Below, piece after piece: positions 45,048 to 53,229 of a stretch of 64,000 nt of DNA. The stretch lies in NCBI GenBank assembly GCA_002292265.1, contig DBBQ01000061.1:62001-126000 (forward strand), read 5' to 3'. This DNA is from Flavobacteriaceae bacterium UBA980. GTDB taxonomy: Bacteria; Bacteroidota; Bacteroidia; Flavobacteriales; Flavobacteriaceae. The translations under genes were made by a program, and so were the position numbers. The first letter of the stretch is position 1. Every line of letters starts with the position of its first letter. The notes beneath the pieces are model-generated. The model was not told the origin of the DNA, ran no database searches, and saw only the letters and a list, made by a program, of their open reading frames with translations.

Positions 45048-46729
45048 AACTTTTATTTACAAAGAATTATTGCTATTTGACCCTCTGTCTGGTCTTATTT
45101 CTCTCGGGTTGTACTCTACCCAAACCGATTAAAGGAGCGGTTGTCAGTGCGCGAGAAGAAGCTTCTGCCATAGGAGTAGCTATAATGAAACAAGGAGGAA
45201 CCGCCTTTGACGCTATGATTGCCACAGATCTTGCCCTTACGGTTTGTTATCCCAATGCAGGAAACATCTCGGGCGGAGGATTTTTTATGTATCGCACCGC
45301 TGCTGGGGAAGTCGGGAGTTTAGATTACCGTGAAAAAGCACCTTTAGGAGCTTCTTCAGATATGTATTTAGACAAAGAAGGAAACATTGTGCCAAATAAA
45401 AGTACACTTGGTGGTTTGGCCGTGGGAGTTCCGGGGACCGTTGCGGGGCTTGTTGCAATTCACAAAAAATTTGGAACCTTAGCTTGGGAAGACCTTGTAC
45501 AACCCGCAATCGATCTAGCACGAGAGGGATACCTAGTTACTGAAAAACAACAACGCAGTTTTGAAAGTAAAAAAGAGACATTCATTGCGCTAAATGGTCC
45601 TGACACCTTATATGCACAGGGATTTCAAGCGGGCGATCGGGTTCAAAATACCGCTTTGGCAGAAACTCTTGAGCGCATTGCCATGTTTGGCAAAGCCGGC
45701 TTCTACGAAGGTCCTGTTGCGGATGATCTTGTAGAACGAGTTCGAGAAACGGGAGGCATCATTACCCACGAAGACCTCTTAGCTTATGAACCCGTTTGGA
45801 GAGATCCCATTAACTTCCAATACAAGGAGTTAAACATTTACTCGATGGGTCCTCCATCCAGCGGGGGAATCTGCCTTGGGCAAATACTAAAAATGATTGA
45901 ACCTTATGATGTAGGTCAATACGAACACAATTCCGTGGAGGCAATGCAAGTCATTGTAGAGGCTGAACGTCGTTCGTATGCAGATCGAAGTTTGTATTTG
46001 GGAGACCCAGATTTTATTCAGATTCCAAAAGACAGCCTTTTAGATGTCGATTATTTAAACGAAAGAATGAATTCTTTTACATTCGAAAAAGCCACAAAAT
46101 CAACGGATATCGCCCCTGGAACAATTCAATGGGAAGAAAGTGAAGAAACCACACACTATTCCATTGTAGATCCTATGGGAAATGCCGTAGCCGTCACCAC
46201 GACACTTAATGGAAGTTACGGCTCCAAAGTGTTTGTAGAAAAAGGAGGTTACTTTCTCAATAACGAAATGGACGACTTTAGCAGTAAACCTGGAGTGCCC
46301 AATATGTTTGGGTTGATCGGAGGAAAAGCCAATGCGATTGCACCACAGAAACGTATGCTCAGCGCAATGACACCTACCCTAGTGGAACGCAATGGAAAAT
46401 TAGCCATGGTGGTGGGGACCCCAGGAGGATCGACCATCATCACTTCTGTCTTACAAACGATTTTGAATGTTTATGAATTTGAGATGGATGTACAAAGCGC
46501 AGTATCAGCAGCCCGTTTCCACCATCAGTGGCTTCCAGATGTAGTGGTCTTTGAACCAGGACGCTTTGACCCTGCTCTAATAAAATCCCTGCAAGACAAG
46601 GACTACAACATCAAAGAAGAGTACAGTCGAATCATAGGGCGTGTAGATGCCATTCAGATCTCTGATTCTGGAGAAATTACCACGGGAGCAGACCCCAGAG
46701 GAGACGATACCGCAGTTCCTCTTTTTTAA
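45044..46729 (+). CDS. ggt: Gamma-glutamyltransferase lipoprotein
   Basis: The 561-residue autoprocessing Ntn hydrolase cleaves glutathione and transfers gamma-glutamyl groups in the periplasm. It has a lipobox LSGC (Cys23), GGTAFDAMIATDLALTVCYP, and the processing site before Thr369 in TTHYSIVDPMGNAVAVTT, where the new N-terminal Thr becomes the nucleophile. GTPGGSTIITSVLQ near the C-terminus completes the site. Start overlaps the AcpH-like stop. Confidence 0.96.
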   Translation: MKLLFTKNYCYLTLCLVLFLSGCTLPKPIKGAVVSAREEASAIGVAIMKQGGTAFDAMIATDLALTVCYPNAGNISGGGFFMYRTAAGEVGSLDYREKAPLGASSDMYLDKEGNIVPNKSTLGGLAVGVPGTVAGLVAIHKKFGTLAWEDLVQPAIDLAREGYLVTEKQQRSFESKKETFIALNGPDTLYAQGFQAGDRVQNTALAETLERIAMFGKAGFYEGPVADDLVERVRETGGIITHEDLLAYEPVWRDPINFQYKELNIYSMGPPSSGGICLGQILKMIEPYDVGQYEHNSVEAMQVIVEAERRSYADRSLYLGDPDFIQIPKDSLLDVDYLNERMNSFTFEKATKSTDIAPGTIQWEESEETTHYSIVDPMGNAVAVTTTLNGSYGSKVFVEKGGYFLNNEMDDFSSKPGVPNMFGLIGGKANAIAPQKRMLSAMTPTLVERNGKLAMVVGTPGGSTIITSVLQTILNVYEFEMDVQSAVSAARFHHQWLPDVVVFEPGRFDPALIKSLQDKDYNIKEEYSRIIGRVDAIQISDSGEITTGADPRGDDTAVPLF

Positions 46730-46761
46730 CGTTAAGGGACGTATAAAGTGCTTTTTATATC

Positions 46762-46769
46762 TATTTTTG
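46762..46769 (+). promoter_or_regulatory. -7 element upstream of uvrA
   Basis: TATTTTTG matches TAnnTTTG, 12 bases before the uvrA ATG. The -33 region (around 46742) reads TATAAAG without a clear TTG. No LexA-like dyad was evident. Confidence 0.4.
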
Positions 46770-46781
46770 TAGGCTGATGCT

Positions 46782-49640
46782 ATGAAAGAAAATACGGAAA
46801 CCATACATATAGAAGGGGCACGAGTGCACAACCTGAAAAATATCCATTTGGATATTCCCAGAGATCAACTGGTGGTAATCACAGGACTCTCTGGGAGTGG
46901 TAAATCCTCACTGGCCTTTGATACTATTTATGCTGAAGGCCAACGCCGCTATATGGAGACGTTTTCTGCTTATGTACGTCAGTTTTTGGGAACCATGGAA
47001 CGCCCTGAAGTCGACAAAATAGACGGGCTCTCCCCCGTAATTGCAATCGAGCAAAAAACAACTTCCAAAAGCCCGCGTTCCACCGTGGGCACGATTACAG
47101 AGCTGTATGATTACATCCGTCTCTTGTATGCGCGAGTTGGAACGGCCTACAGTTATATTTCACAAGAAAAAATGGTCAGCTATACCGATTCCCAAATTCA
47201 AAAGCTGATTTGTGAAGAGTATTTAGGAAAGAAAATCACCTTACTAGCCCCTATCATCAAATCCAGAAAAGGGCATTATCGCGAGCTTTTTGACTCGCTT
47301 TCACGACAGGGGTTTTCGAAAGTTCGAATCGACCAAAATGTAATTGACTTGCGACCCGGCATGAAAGTAGATCGTTATAAAACACATGATATAGAATTGG
47401 TCATTGATCGGTTTAGTGTAAAAGAGGATAAAGAATTCCTCAAGCGATTGGAAGCTTCCATGACTACGGCAATGCACTACGGTCAGGACATACTGATGAT
47501 TCTCGATATGGAGGAATCTGGTGTACGCTACTTTAGTCGAAATTTAATGTGTCCTAGTTCTGGGATTTCCTATCCTGCTCCGGAGCCCAATACTTTTTCG
47601 TTCAATTCTCCGAAAGGCATGTGCCCCGACTGCAAGGGACTGGGGGTTCAACACAAAGTGAATTTAAAAAAACTGATCCCTGACGATACCCTATCAATCG
47701 CGAAAGGGGGATTCGCACCTTTGGGAACAAAAAAAAATAACTGGACCTACAAACAAATTGAAACCATAGCCACTTGCTATGATTTTTCACTTTCCGATCC
47801 CATCAGCGACATTCCAAAACAAGCCCTAGAAGTACTCCTAAAGGGAAGTCGTGAAAAATTTGAAATCCCCTCTAAAACTTTAGGAATTACGCGTTCCTAC
47901 AAAATTGATTTTGAAGGTTTTGAAAATTACATTCAAAACGCCTATGAGGAAGCAGCCACCACTACAAGTATTAAAAGATGGGCAGATGGATTTATGGACA
48001 GTTATCAATGTTCGAGTTGTAATGGATCTCGACTGAGAAAAGAAGCCTTACATTTCAAAATTCGAGAGACTACCCTTGCGGATTTGGTTGCTATGGACTT
48101 AAAAGACCTTTATGATTGGACACAGCAATTGCCCGAATACTTGAATGAAAACGAAAAGAAAATTGCTACAGAAATCGTTAAAGAAATTTTAGTTCGTTTG
48201 CAGTTTCTTTTGGATGTGGGGCTCGAGTACCTTCAACTTAATCGTTCCTCCAAATCCTTATCAGGAGGTGAGGCACAACGAATTCGACTAGCAACTCAAA
48301 TTGGATCTCAGTTGGTGGGTGTGTTGTATATTTTGGATGAGCCCAGCATTGGTCTTCATCAGCGGGACAACAGTCGGCTGATTGATTCGCTTTCCTCGCT
48401 GAGGGATTTGGGAAATTCGGTCTTGGTGGTAGAACACGACAAAGACATGATGCTACGCGCAGACCACCTTATTGATATGGGTCCGCTAGCAGGAAAAAAC
48501 GGAGGAGAAATTATTTCCCAGGGAACTCCAAAAGAAACCCTCGAAAAAGATACCTTAACCGCCAACTACCTCAATGGCAATTTGCAGATTGCGATACCCG
48601 AAAAAAGAAGAAAAGGGAATGGCAAAAAAATCAAACTCAAAGGATGCACTGGGAATAATTTGAAAAATGTTGACATTGCGATCCCTCTCGGTTTAATGAT
48701 TGGAGTTACGGGTGTTTCAGGCAGTGGAAAATCAACCTTAATTAATGAAACGCTGTATCCCATACTGAACAGTCATGTCTATCGAGGAGTAAAAGTACCC
48801 ATGCCGTATGACAGTGTAAAGGGGTTAGAACATATCGATAAAGTTGTAGACATCAACCAAAGTCCTATTGGCAGAACACCGCGCAGTAATCCCGCTACCT
48901 ATTGCGGTGTATTTAGTGAAATTCGAAACTTATTTACCCAAACACCCGAAGCGCAAATTCGGGGGTATAAACCTGGACGCTTTAGCTTCAATGTGGTAGG
49001 AGGCCGCTGTGAAACCTGTCAAGGAGGAGGAATGAAAGTCATCGAAATGAACTTCCTGCCAGATGTATATGTAGAATGTGAAAGTTGTCAAGGAAAACGA
49101 TTTAATCGCGAAACGTTGGAGATTCGATACAAAGGAAAGTCCATCGCAGATGTACTCAATATGTCCATAAATGAAGCCTGTCGCTTTTTTGAACCCATTC
49201 CAAAAATTTACAGAAAACTCAAAACTATAGAAGATGTAGGACTAGGCTATATCAATCTGGGACAGTCTTCCACTACCCTCTCAGGTGGGGAAGCACAACG
49301 TATTAAACTCGCTACTGAGCTCTCTAAAAAAGACACAGGCAAAACCTTTTATATTTTAGATGAACCTACCACAGGACTTCACTTTGAAGATATTCGTGTA
49401 CTTTTGAATGTGCTAACTATTTTAGTGGACAAAGGCAATACCGTACTAATCATCGAACACAATCTGGATGTGATCAAACAAGTGGATTATATTTTTGATA
49501 TGGGACCTGAAGGGGGGCGCTACGGAGGTGAATTACTCTGTGAAGGAACCCCCGAAGACCTTTTAAAATACAAAGAAAGTCACACTGCCCAGTTTTTGAA
49601 AAAAGAATTTGAAACGTCCTTAATACCCCAAAAAACATGA
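46782..49640 (+). CDS. uvrA: Excinuclease ABC subunit UvrA
   Basis: The 952-residue protein scans DNA for bulky lesions and loads UvrB in nucleotide excision repair. It has two ABC ATPase modules: Walker A GLSGSGKS (35-42) and GVSGSGKST (about 643-651), signatures SLSGGEAQRIRLA and TLSGGEAQRIKLA, and zinc modules with CPDCKG, CSSCNG and CETCQGGG/CESCQGK. Complete by length. It overlaps the LOG-family gene by 4 bases. Confidence 0.98.
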   Translation: MKENTETIHIEGARVHNLKNIHLDIPRDQLVVITGLSGSGKSSLAFDTIYAEGQRRYMETFSAYVRQFLGTMERPEVDKIDGLSPVIAIEQKTTSKSPRSTVGTITELYDYIRLLYARVGTAYSYISQEKMVSYTDSQIQKLICEEYLGKKITLLAPIIKSRKGHYRELFDSLSRQGFSKVRIDQNVIDLRPGMKVDRYKTHDIELVIDRFSVKEDKEFLKRLEASMTTAMHYGQDILMILDMEESGVRYFSRNLMCPSSGISYPAPEPNTFSFNSPKGMCPDCKGLGVQHKVNLKKLIPDDTLSIAKGGFAPLGTKKNNWTYKQIETIATCYDFSLSDPISDIPKQALEVLLKGSREKFEIPSKTLGITRSYKIDFEGFENYIQNAYEEAATTTSIKRWADGFMDSYQCSSCNGSRLRKEALHFKIRETTLADLVAMDLKDLYDWTQQLPEYLNENEKKIATEIVKEILVRLQFLLDVGLEYLQLNRSSKSLSGGEAQRIRLATQIGSQLVGVLYILDEPSIGLHQRDNSRLIDSLSSLRDLGNSVLVVEHDKDMMLRADHLIDMGPLAGKNGGEIISQGTPKETLEKDTLTANYLNGNLQIAIPEKRRKGNGKKIKLKGCTGNNLKNVDIAIPLGLMIGVTGVSGSGKSTLINETLYPILNSHVYRGVKVPMPYDSVKGLEHIDKVVDINQSPIGRTPRSNPATYCGVFSEIRNLFTQTPEAQIRGYKPGRFSFNVVGGRCETCQGGGMKVIEMNFLPDVYVECESCQGKRFNRETLEIRYKGKSIADVLNMSINEACRFFEPIPKIYRKLKTIEDVGLGYINLGQSSTTLSGGEAQRIKLATELSKKDTGKTFYILDEPTTGLHFEDIRVLLNVLTILVDKGNTVLIIEHNLDVIKQVDYIFDMGPEGGRYGGELLCEGTPEDLLKYKESHTAQFLKKEFETSLIPQKT

Positions 49641-50320
49641 ACGAATTACGAAAAAAAAATTGGAACGAAATCAAAACGAATGACTCATGGGCACTCTTTA
49701 AGATCATGAGTGAATTTGTCAATGGCTACGAAAAACTAAGTGCCATTGGTCCTTGTATTTCAATTTTTGGTTCCGCACGAACCCCTTCAAACCATCCTAC
49801 CTATGAACTCACAGTTGCTATTGCAAAAGCAATTGCTTCCTCCGGGTATGGGATCATCAGTGGTGGGGGGCCTGGAATTATGGAAGCGGCCAACAAAGGT
49901 GCGAAGGAAGCCGGAGGTGTTTCGGTTGGATTGAACATCAGCCTCCCCATGGAACAAGATAGCAATCCGTTTATTGATCAAGACAAACTCATCGATTTTC
50001 AGTACTTTTTTGTCCGTAAAGTCATGTTTGTCAAATACGCTCAGGGGTTTGTCGTCATGCCCGGAGGAGTCGGTACCTTAGATGAACTCTTTGAAGCTTT
50101 CACATTGATTCAAACGGAAAAAGTAATAAAATTTCCCATCATTCTGGTAGGACGCGACTATTGGAAAGGATTGATCGACTGGATCAAAGAAAAACTTTTG
50201 GGAGAACAAAACATCAGCCCAGAAGATTTGGACCTCTTTGAAGTGGTCGATACCGTGGAAGAGGTCATGGAATGTATAGAGCGGTTTTATACAAAAGACA
50301 ACTTTAAACCTAATTTTTAG
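49637..50320 (+). CDS. LOG-family Rossmann protein (TIGR00730)
   Basis: The 227-residue protein has the signatures GGGPGIMEAAN (about 75-85) and PGGVGTLDE (about 141-149). Related enzymes are nucleoside 5'-monophosphate phosphoribohydrolases (cytokinin-activating LOG type, or PpnN-type nucleosidases). In bacteria outside plants they probably handle purine monophosphates. The start overlaps the uvrA stop by 4 bases; the next gene starts directly after its stop. Confidence 0.93.
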   Translation: MNELRKKNWNEIKTNDSWALFKIMSEFVNGYEKLSAIGPCISIFGSARTPSNHPTYELTVAIAKAIASSGYGIISGGGPGIMEAANKGAKEAGGVSVGLNISLPMEQDSNPFIDQDKLIDFQYFFVRKVMFVKYAQGFVVMPGGVGTLDELFEAFTLIQTEKVIKFPIILVGRDYWKGLIDWIKEKLLGEQNISPEDLDLFEVVDTVEEVMECIERFYTKDNFKPNF

Positions 50321-53146
50321 ATGTCAAAGACTCCCTCTTTTTGCTACTGTATTCTTTTGCTTGTTGCAACATTAGGTTGGAGTCAGACAGATTATACTAT
50401 TGATGTACAATTGGATACGGAGAATGAATCTTTGATTGTTTCTCAAACCCTAACCTTTCAAAATCCAAGTGAACAGCCTCTTTCTAAAATCTACTTGAGT
50501 GATTGGGCAAATTCTTACCAAGGAACCCCCTCCCCGCTTGCAAATCATCTTGCCAATCAGTTCAATCGCAGCTTTTATTTGAGTGCTAAAAGTAAATTGG
50601 GATACACCCGTATCCAAGAACTCAAGTACAAACAAAAAGAAGTGACTTGGTCCCGACTGGAGGATCAATTGGATTTGATCCAGATCGATTTGGACAACCC
50701 GATTGCTCCAAAACAAGAAATCACACTAACGCTGCTCTATGTAGTTAAAATCCCGGACGACAAATTTACGGGACTAGGAATTAATGCCAACGAACGCTAC
50801 TTCCTCAGAGACTTTTTTATTAGCCTGACTCCCTTTCGAGAGAACAACTGGCTTTTACACAGCAATTTGGGATTGAGAGACAACAGCCACTTGTCTTCCA
50901 ATTATTCTGTAAATTGGACCTATCCCGGCACCTACTATTTGGCAAGTAATCTAGAGCAAATTTCAAACTCAAGCAGCCCATCAGATGGTCTCAACATCTC
51001 ACAATGGAAAGGAGTCCACGTCTCCAGTCCTGATTTTATTTTCAATACAGAAAATGAATATGAAATCTTTACTTTAGGTGACGGATTTACTATCGTGACA
51101 GATATTTTACCCAGTAAAAACAGTGAGGTAAACCTCAAATCGTCTCTTAAAAAAATACATCAATTTGTCGGAACCTTTTTACTCCCTTTAGATCAAAAAA
51201 AACTACTTGTTTTAAGGAAAGACTACGCTAAAAATCCTTTGTTTGGTATCACCGAAGCCCTTTCTTTTTTAAATCCTTTTAGCGATGCTTTTATATATGA
51301 AACAAAATTTATCAAGGCCTATCTAGCCACGTATTTACACGAGTTGTTTCGTATCGACAAGCGGAAAGATCATTGGATTCCTGGTGGAATTCAAACCTAC
51401 GTCATAATGAAATACGTGGAAACATTTTATCCGGATAGTAAATTCCTTGGGGCGCTGAATGAATTTAAATTTTTTGGAATTCGTCCCTTTAAAAGATACA
51501 GTGCTGCTCAAATTGGCTTTAACGAAAGTTTTTCTTTTATTTATGAGTGGGCAGAACACGGCAATCGGCAACAGTCCGATACCTTAGGAAGAGAACAACT
51601 CACAAAATCCAATGAACTCTTAAATTCACCCTATCATGTAGGTTCGGGTTTGTTTTATTTAGATCAATATTTAGGTAAAAACATTCTTTCTGAGGGAATT
51701 TATGAATTTTCTAAAACTAGAGGTCAGCAGTCCTTTGAAACAATTTTAGAAGAAAAAAGCAATGAAAATCTGAATTGGTTTTTTGAAAATTACCTTTCCG
51801 ATCGGGAAGCATTCGACCTGTACATCAAAAACATCCTCAGGAACAAACAATCCCTTTTTGTCACCATCAGTGAAAAGAACAATAAATCGGTGCCTTTTAA
51901 ATTGGATTTGGTCAAAGACGACAGTCTAGTAAAAGAACAATGGATTCACCATAAAGGAAAAGATACCATCATCCAACTAAAAAGAGAGGATATTGATTTT
52001 TTAGTGATTAATTCCAATCGTTTTTTACCTGAAAAAAACCGACTTAACAACTGGAAATACCTCAAATCCTCCACTGGATTTAAACCGTTAAAATTTACGT
52101 TTTATGGGGATAGTGAAAATTTGAAACGCAATCAGATTTTTTATCATCCCATATCCGATTTCAATGTCTATGATGGGTTTACGGGAGGCATGCGAATTTA
52201 TAACACTCGGGTAAAAAATCAACCTTTTGAGTTGGACTTACACCCACAGTACTCGTTCAAGGAAAATGACTTTGTCGGCTTTTTTAGAACCCGCTACCGC
52301 TTTATCAACCACAAAAGTAAAAACTACCTCAATCAAGCCTTTATCACAGGAAAAAGCTACCACTACAATACCAATCTACGCTATACTTCCATTCAACCTT
52401 CTTTTTCCATGTACTTTAGGCCTTTGGATTTAAGATCCAATAAAAGACAATTGTTAAATATTTCCTGGTACAATGTCTTTCGCGACCGAGATCCCGAGGT
52501 CGAAGTCAATCCCGACTACAGTGTGGTCAGCTTACTCCACGCCTATAATAATGAAGATGCGGTCAATAAGTTTTCTACGAGTTCCAATCTTGAAGTGGCT
52601 AGCAAATTTGGAAAAATCCACTTCACCAGTCGCTATCGAAAACTCTTTCCCAGTGGTCGTTATTTTGCCCTTCGGCTCTTTGCTGGAAAATTTCTCTGGC
52701 ACAACACCACAGATACACAGTTTTTTGATTTTAATCTAAACCGTTCCCCCGATTATCTTTTTCGTTATGACTATTTGGGCCGTTCGGATGAAAGTGGGAT
52801 TTGGAGCCAACAATTTGTACCCGCAGAAGGCGGGTTTAAATCCTTTTTTGAAGAATCCTCGGCCAACAACTATATGGCTTCGTTGAATGCATCGATTGGG
52901 ATCTGGAAATGGATCGAATTTTATGGAGATATCGGAGCCCTAAAAAATATCAATCGAAGTGCAGTAGGTTATTTCGACTCGGGAATTAAATTCAATCTCG
53001 TTCCCGACTATTTTGAAATCTTTTTCCCCTTGTACTCTTCCAATGGTTTTGAACCGACTCAAGCCCGCTATGCTACAAAAATCCGTTTCATCTTTTCTCC
53101 TCGTCTAAGTACTCTCAGTAGTTTATTTACCCGTAAATGGTTTTAA
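50321..53146 (+). CDS. M1-aminopeptidase-like protein with degenerate active site and C-terminal beta-barrel-like region
   Basis: The 941-residue protein has a signal peptide (about 1-20, ending GWSQ), an N-terminal beta domain (about 22-215) and a peptidase-like domain. At the place of the M1 zinc site HExxH-x18-E it reads HELFR (340-344) and HWIPGG (351-356) where NEG is expected; two of three zinc ligands are lost, so it should not be an active peptidase. From about 600 to the end (TRKWF) short aromatic-alternating strands dominate, with the terminal Phe of outer-membrane proteins. It probably sits in the outer membrane. Function unknown. Confidence 0.78.
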   Translation: MSKTPSFCYCILLLVATLGWSQTDYTIDVQLDTENESLIVSQTLTFQNPSEQPLSKIYLSDWANSYQGTPSPLANHLANQFNRSFYLSAKSKLGYTRIQELKYKQKEVTWSRLEDQLDLIQIDLDNPIAPKQEITLTLLYVVKIPDDKFTGLGINANERYFLRDFFISLTPFRENNWLLHSNLGLRDNSHLSSNYSVNWTYPGTYYLASNLEQISNSSSPSDGLNISQWKGVHVSSPDFIFNTENEYEIFTLGDGFTIVTDILPSKNSEVNLKSSLKKIHQFVGTFLLPLDQKKLLVLRKDYAKNPLFGITEALSFLNPFSDAFIYETKFIKAYLATYLHELFRIDKRKDHWIPGGIQTYVIMKYVETFYPDSKFLGALNEFKFFGIRPFKRYSAAQIGFNESFSFIYEWAEHGNRQQSDTLGREQLTKSNELLNSPYHVGSGLFYLDQYLGKNILSEGIYEFSKTRGQQSFETILEEKSNENLNWFFENYLSDREAFDLYIKNILRNKQSLFVTISEKNNKSVPFKLDLVKDDSLVKEQWIHHKGKDTIIQLKREDIDFLVINSNRFLPEKNRLNNWKYLKSSTGFKPLKFTFYGDSENLKRNQIFYHPISDFNVYDGFTGGMRIYNTRVKNQPFELDLHPQYSFKENDFVGFFRTRYRFINHKSKNYLNQAFITGKSYHYNTNLRYTSIQPSFSMYFRPLDLRSNKRQLLNISWYNVFRDRDPEVEVNPDYSVVSLLHAYNNEDAVNKFSTSSNLEVASKFGKIHFTSRYRKLFPSGRYFALRLFAGKFLWHNTTDTQFFDFNLNRSPDYLFRYDYLGRSDESGIWSQQFVPAEGGFKSFFEESSANNYMASLNASIGIWKWIEFYGDIGALKNINRSAVGYFDSGIKFNLVPDYFEIFFPLYSSNGFEPTQARYATKIRFIFSPRLSTLSSLFTRKWF

Positions 53147-53212
53147 ACGAATGTTTTAGACCGTTCTTACTCTAACACAGCTGGACCCCTTCAGCAGATG
53201 TTCATTTTTTTG

Positions 53213-53220
53213 TATTTTTG
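53213..53220 (+). promoter_or_regulatory. -7 element upstream of the E1 fusion gene
   Basis: TATTTTTG followed by CAG, nine bases before the ATG at 53230. The TTG inside this box is not the start codon even though the frame is open from it. Confidence 0.5.
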
Positions 53221-53229
53221 CAGCGAATT

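Noticed and set aside
53218..53229. TTG start for the E1 fusion
   Set aside because: The TTG is part of the -7 promoter box; the ATG at 53230 is the natural start.
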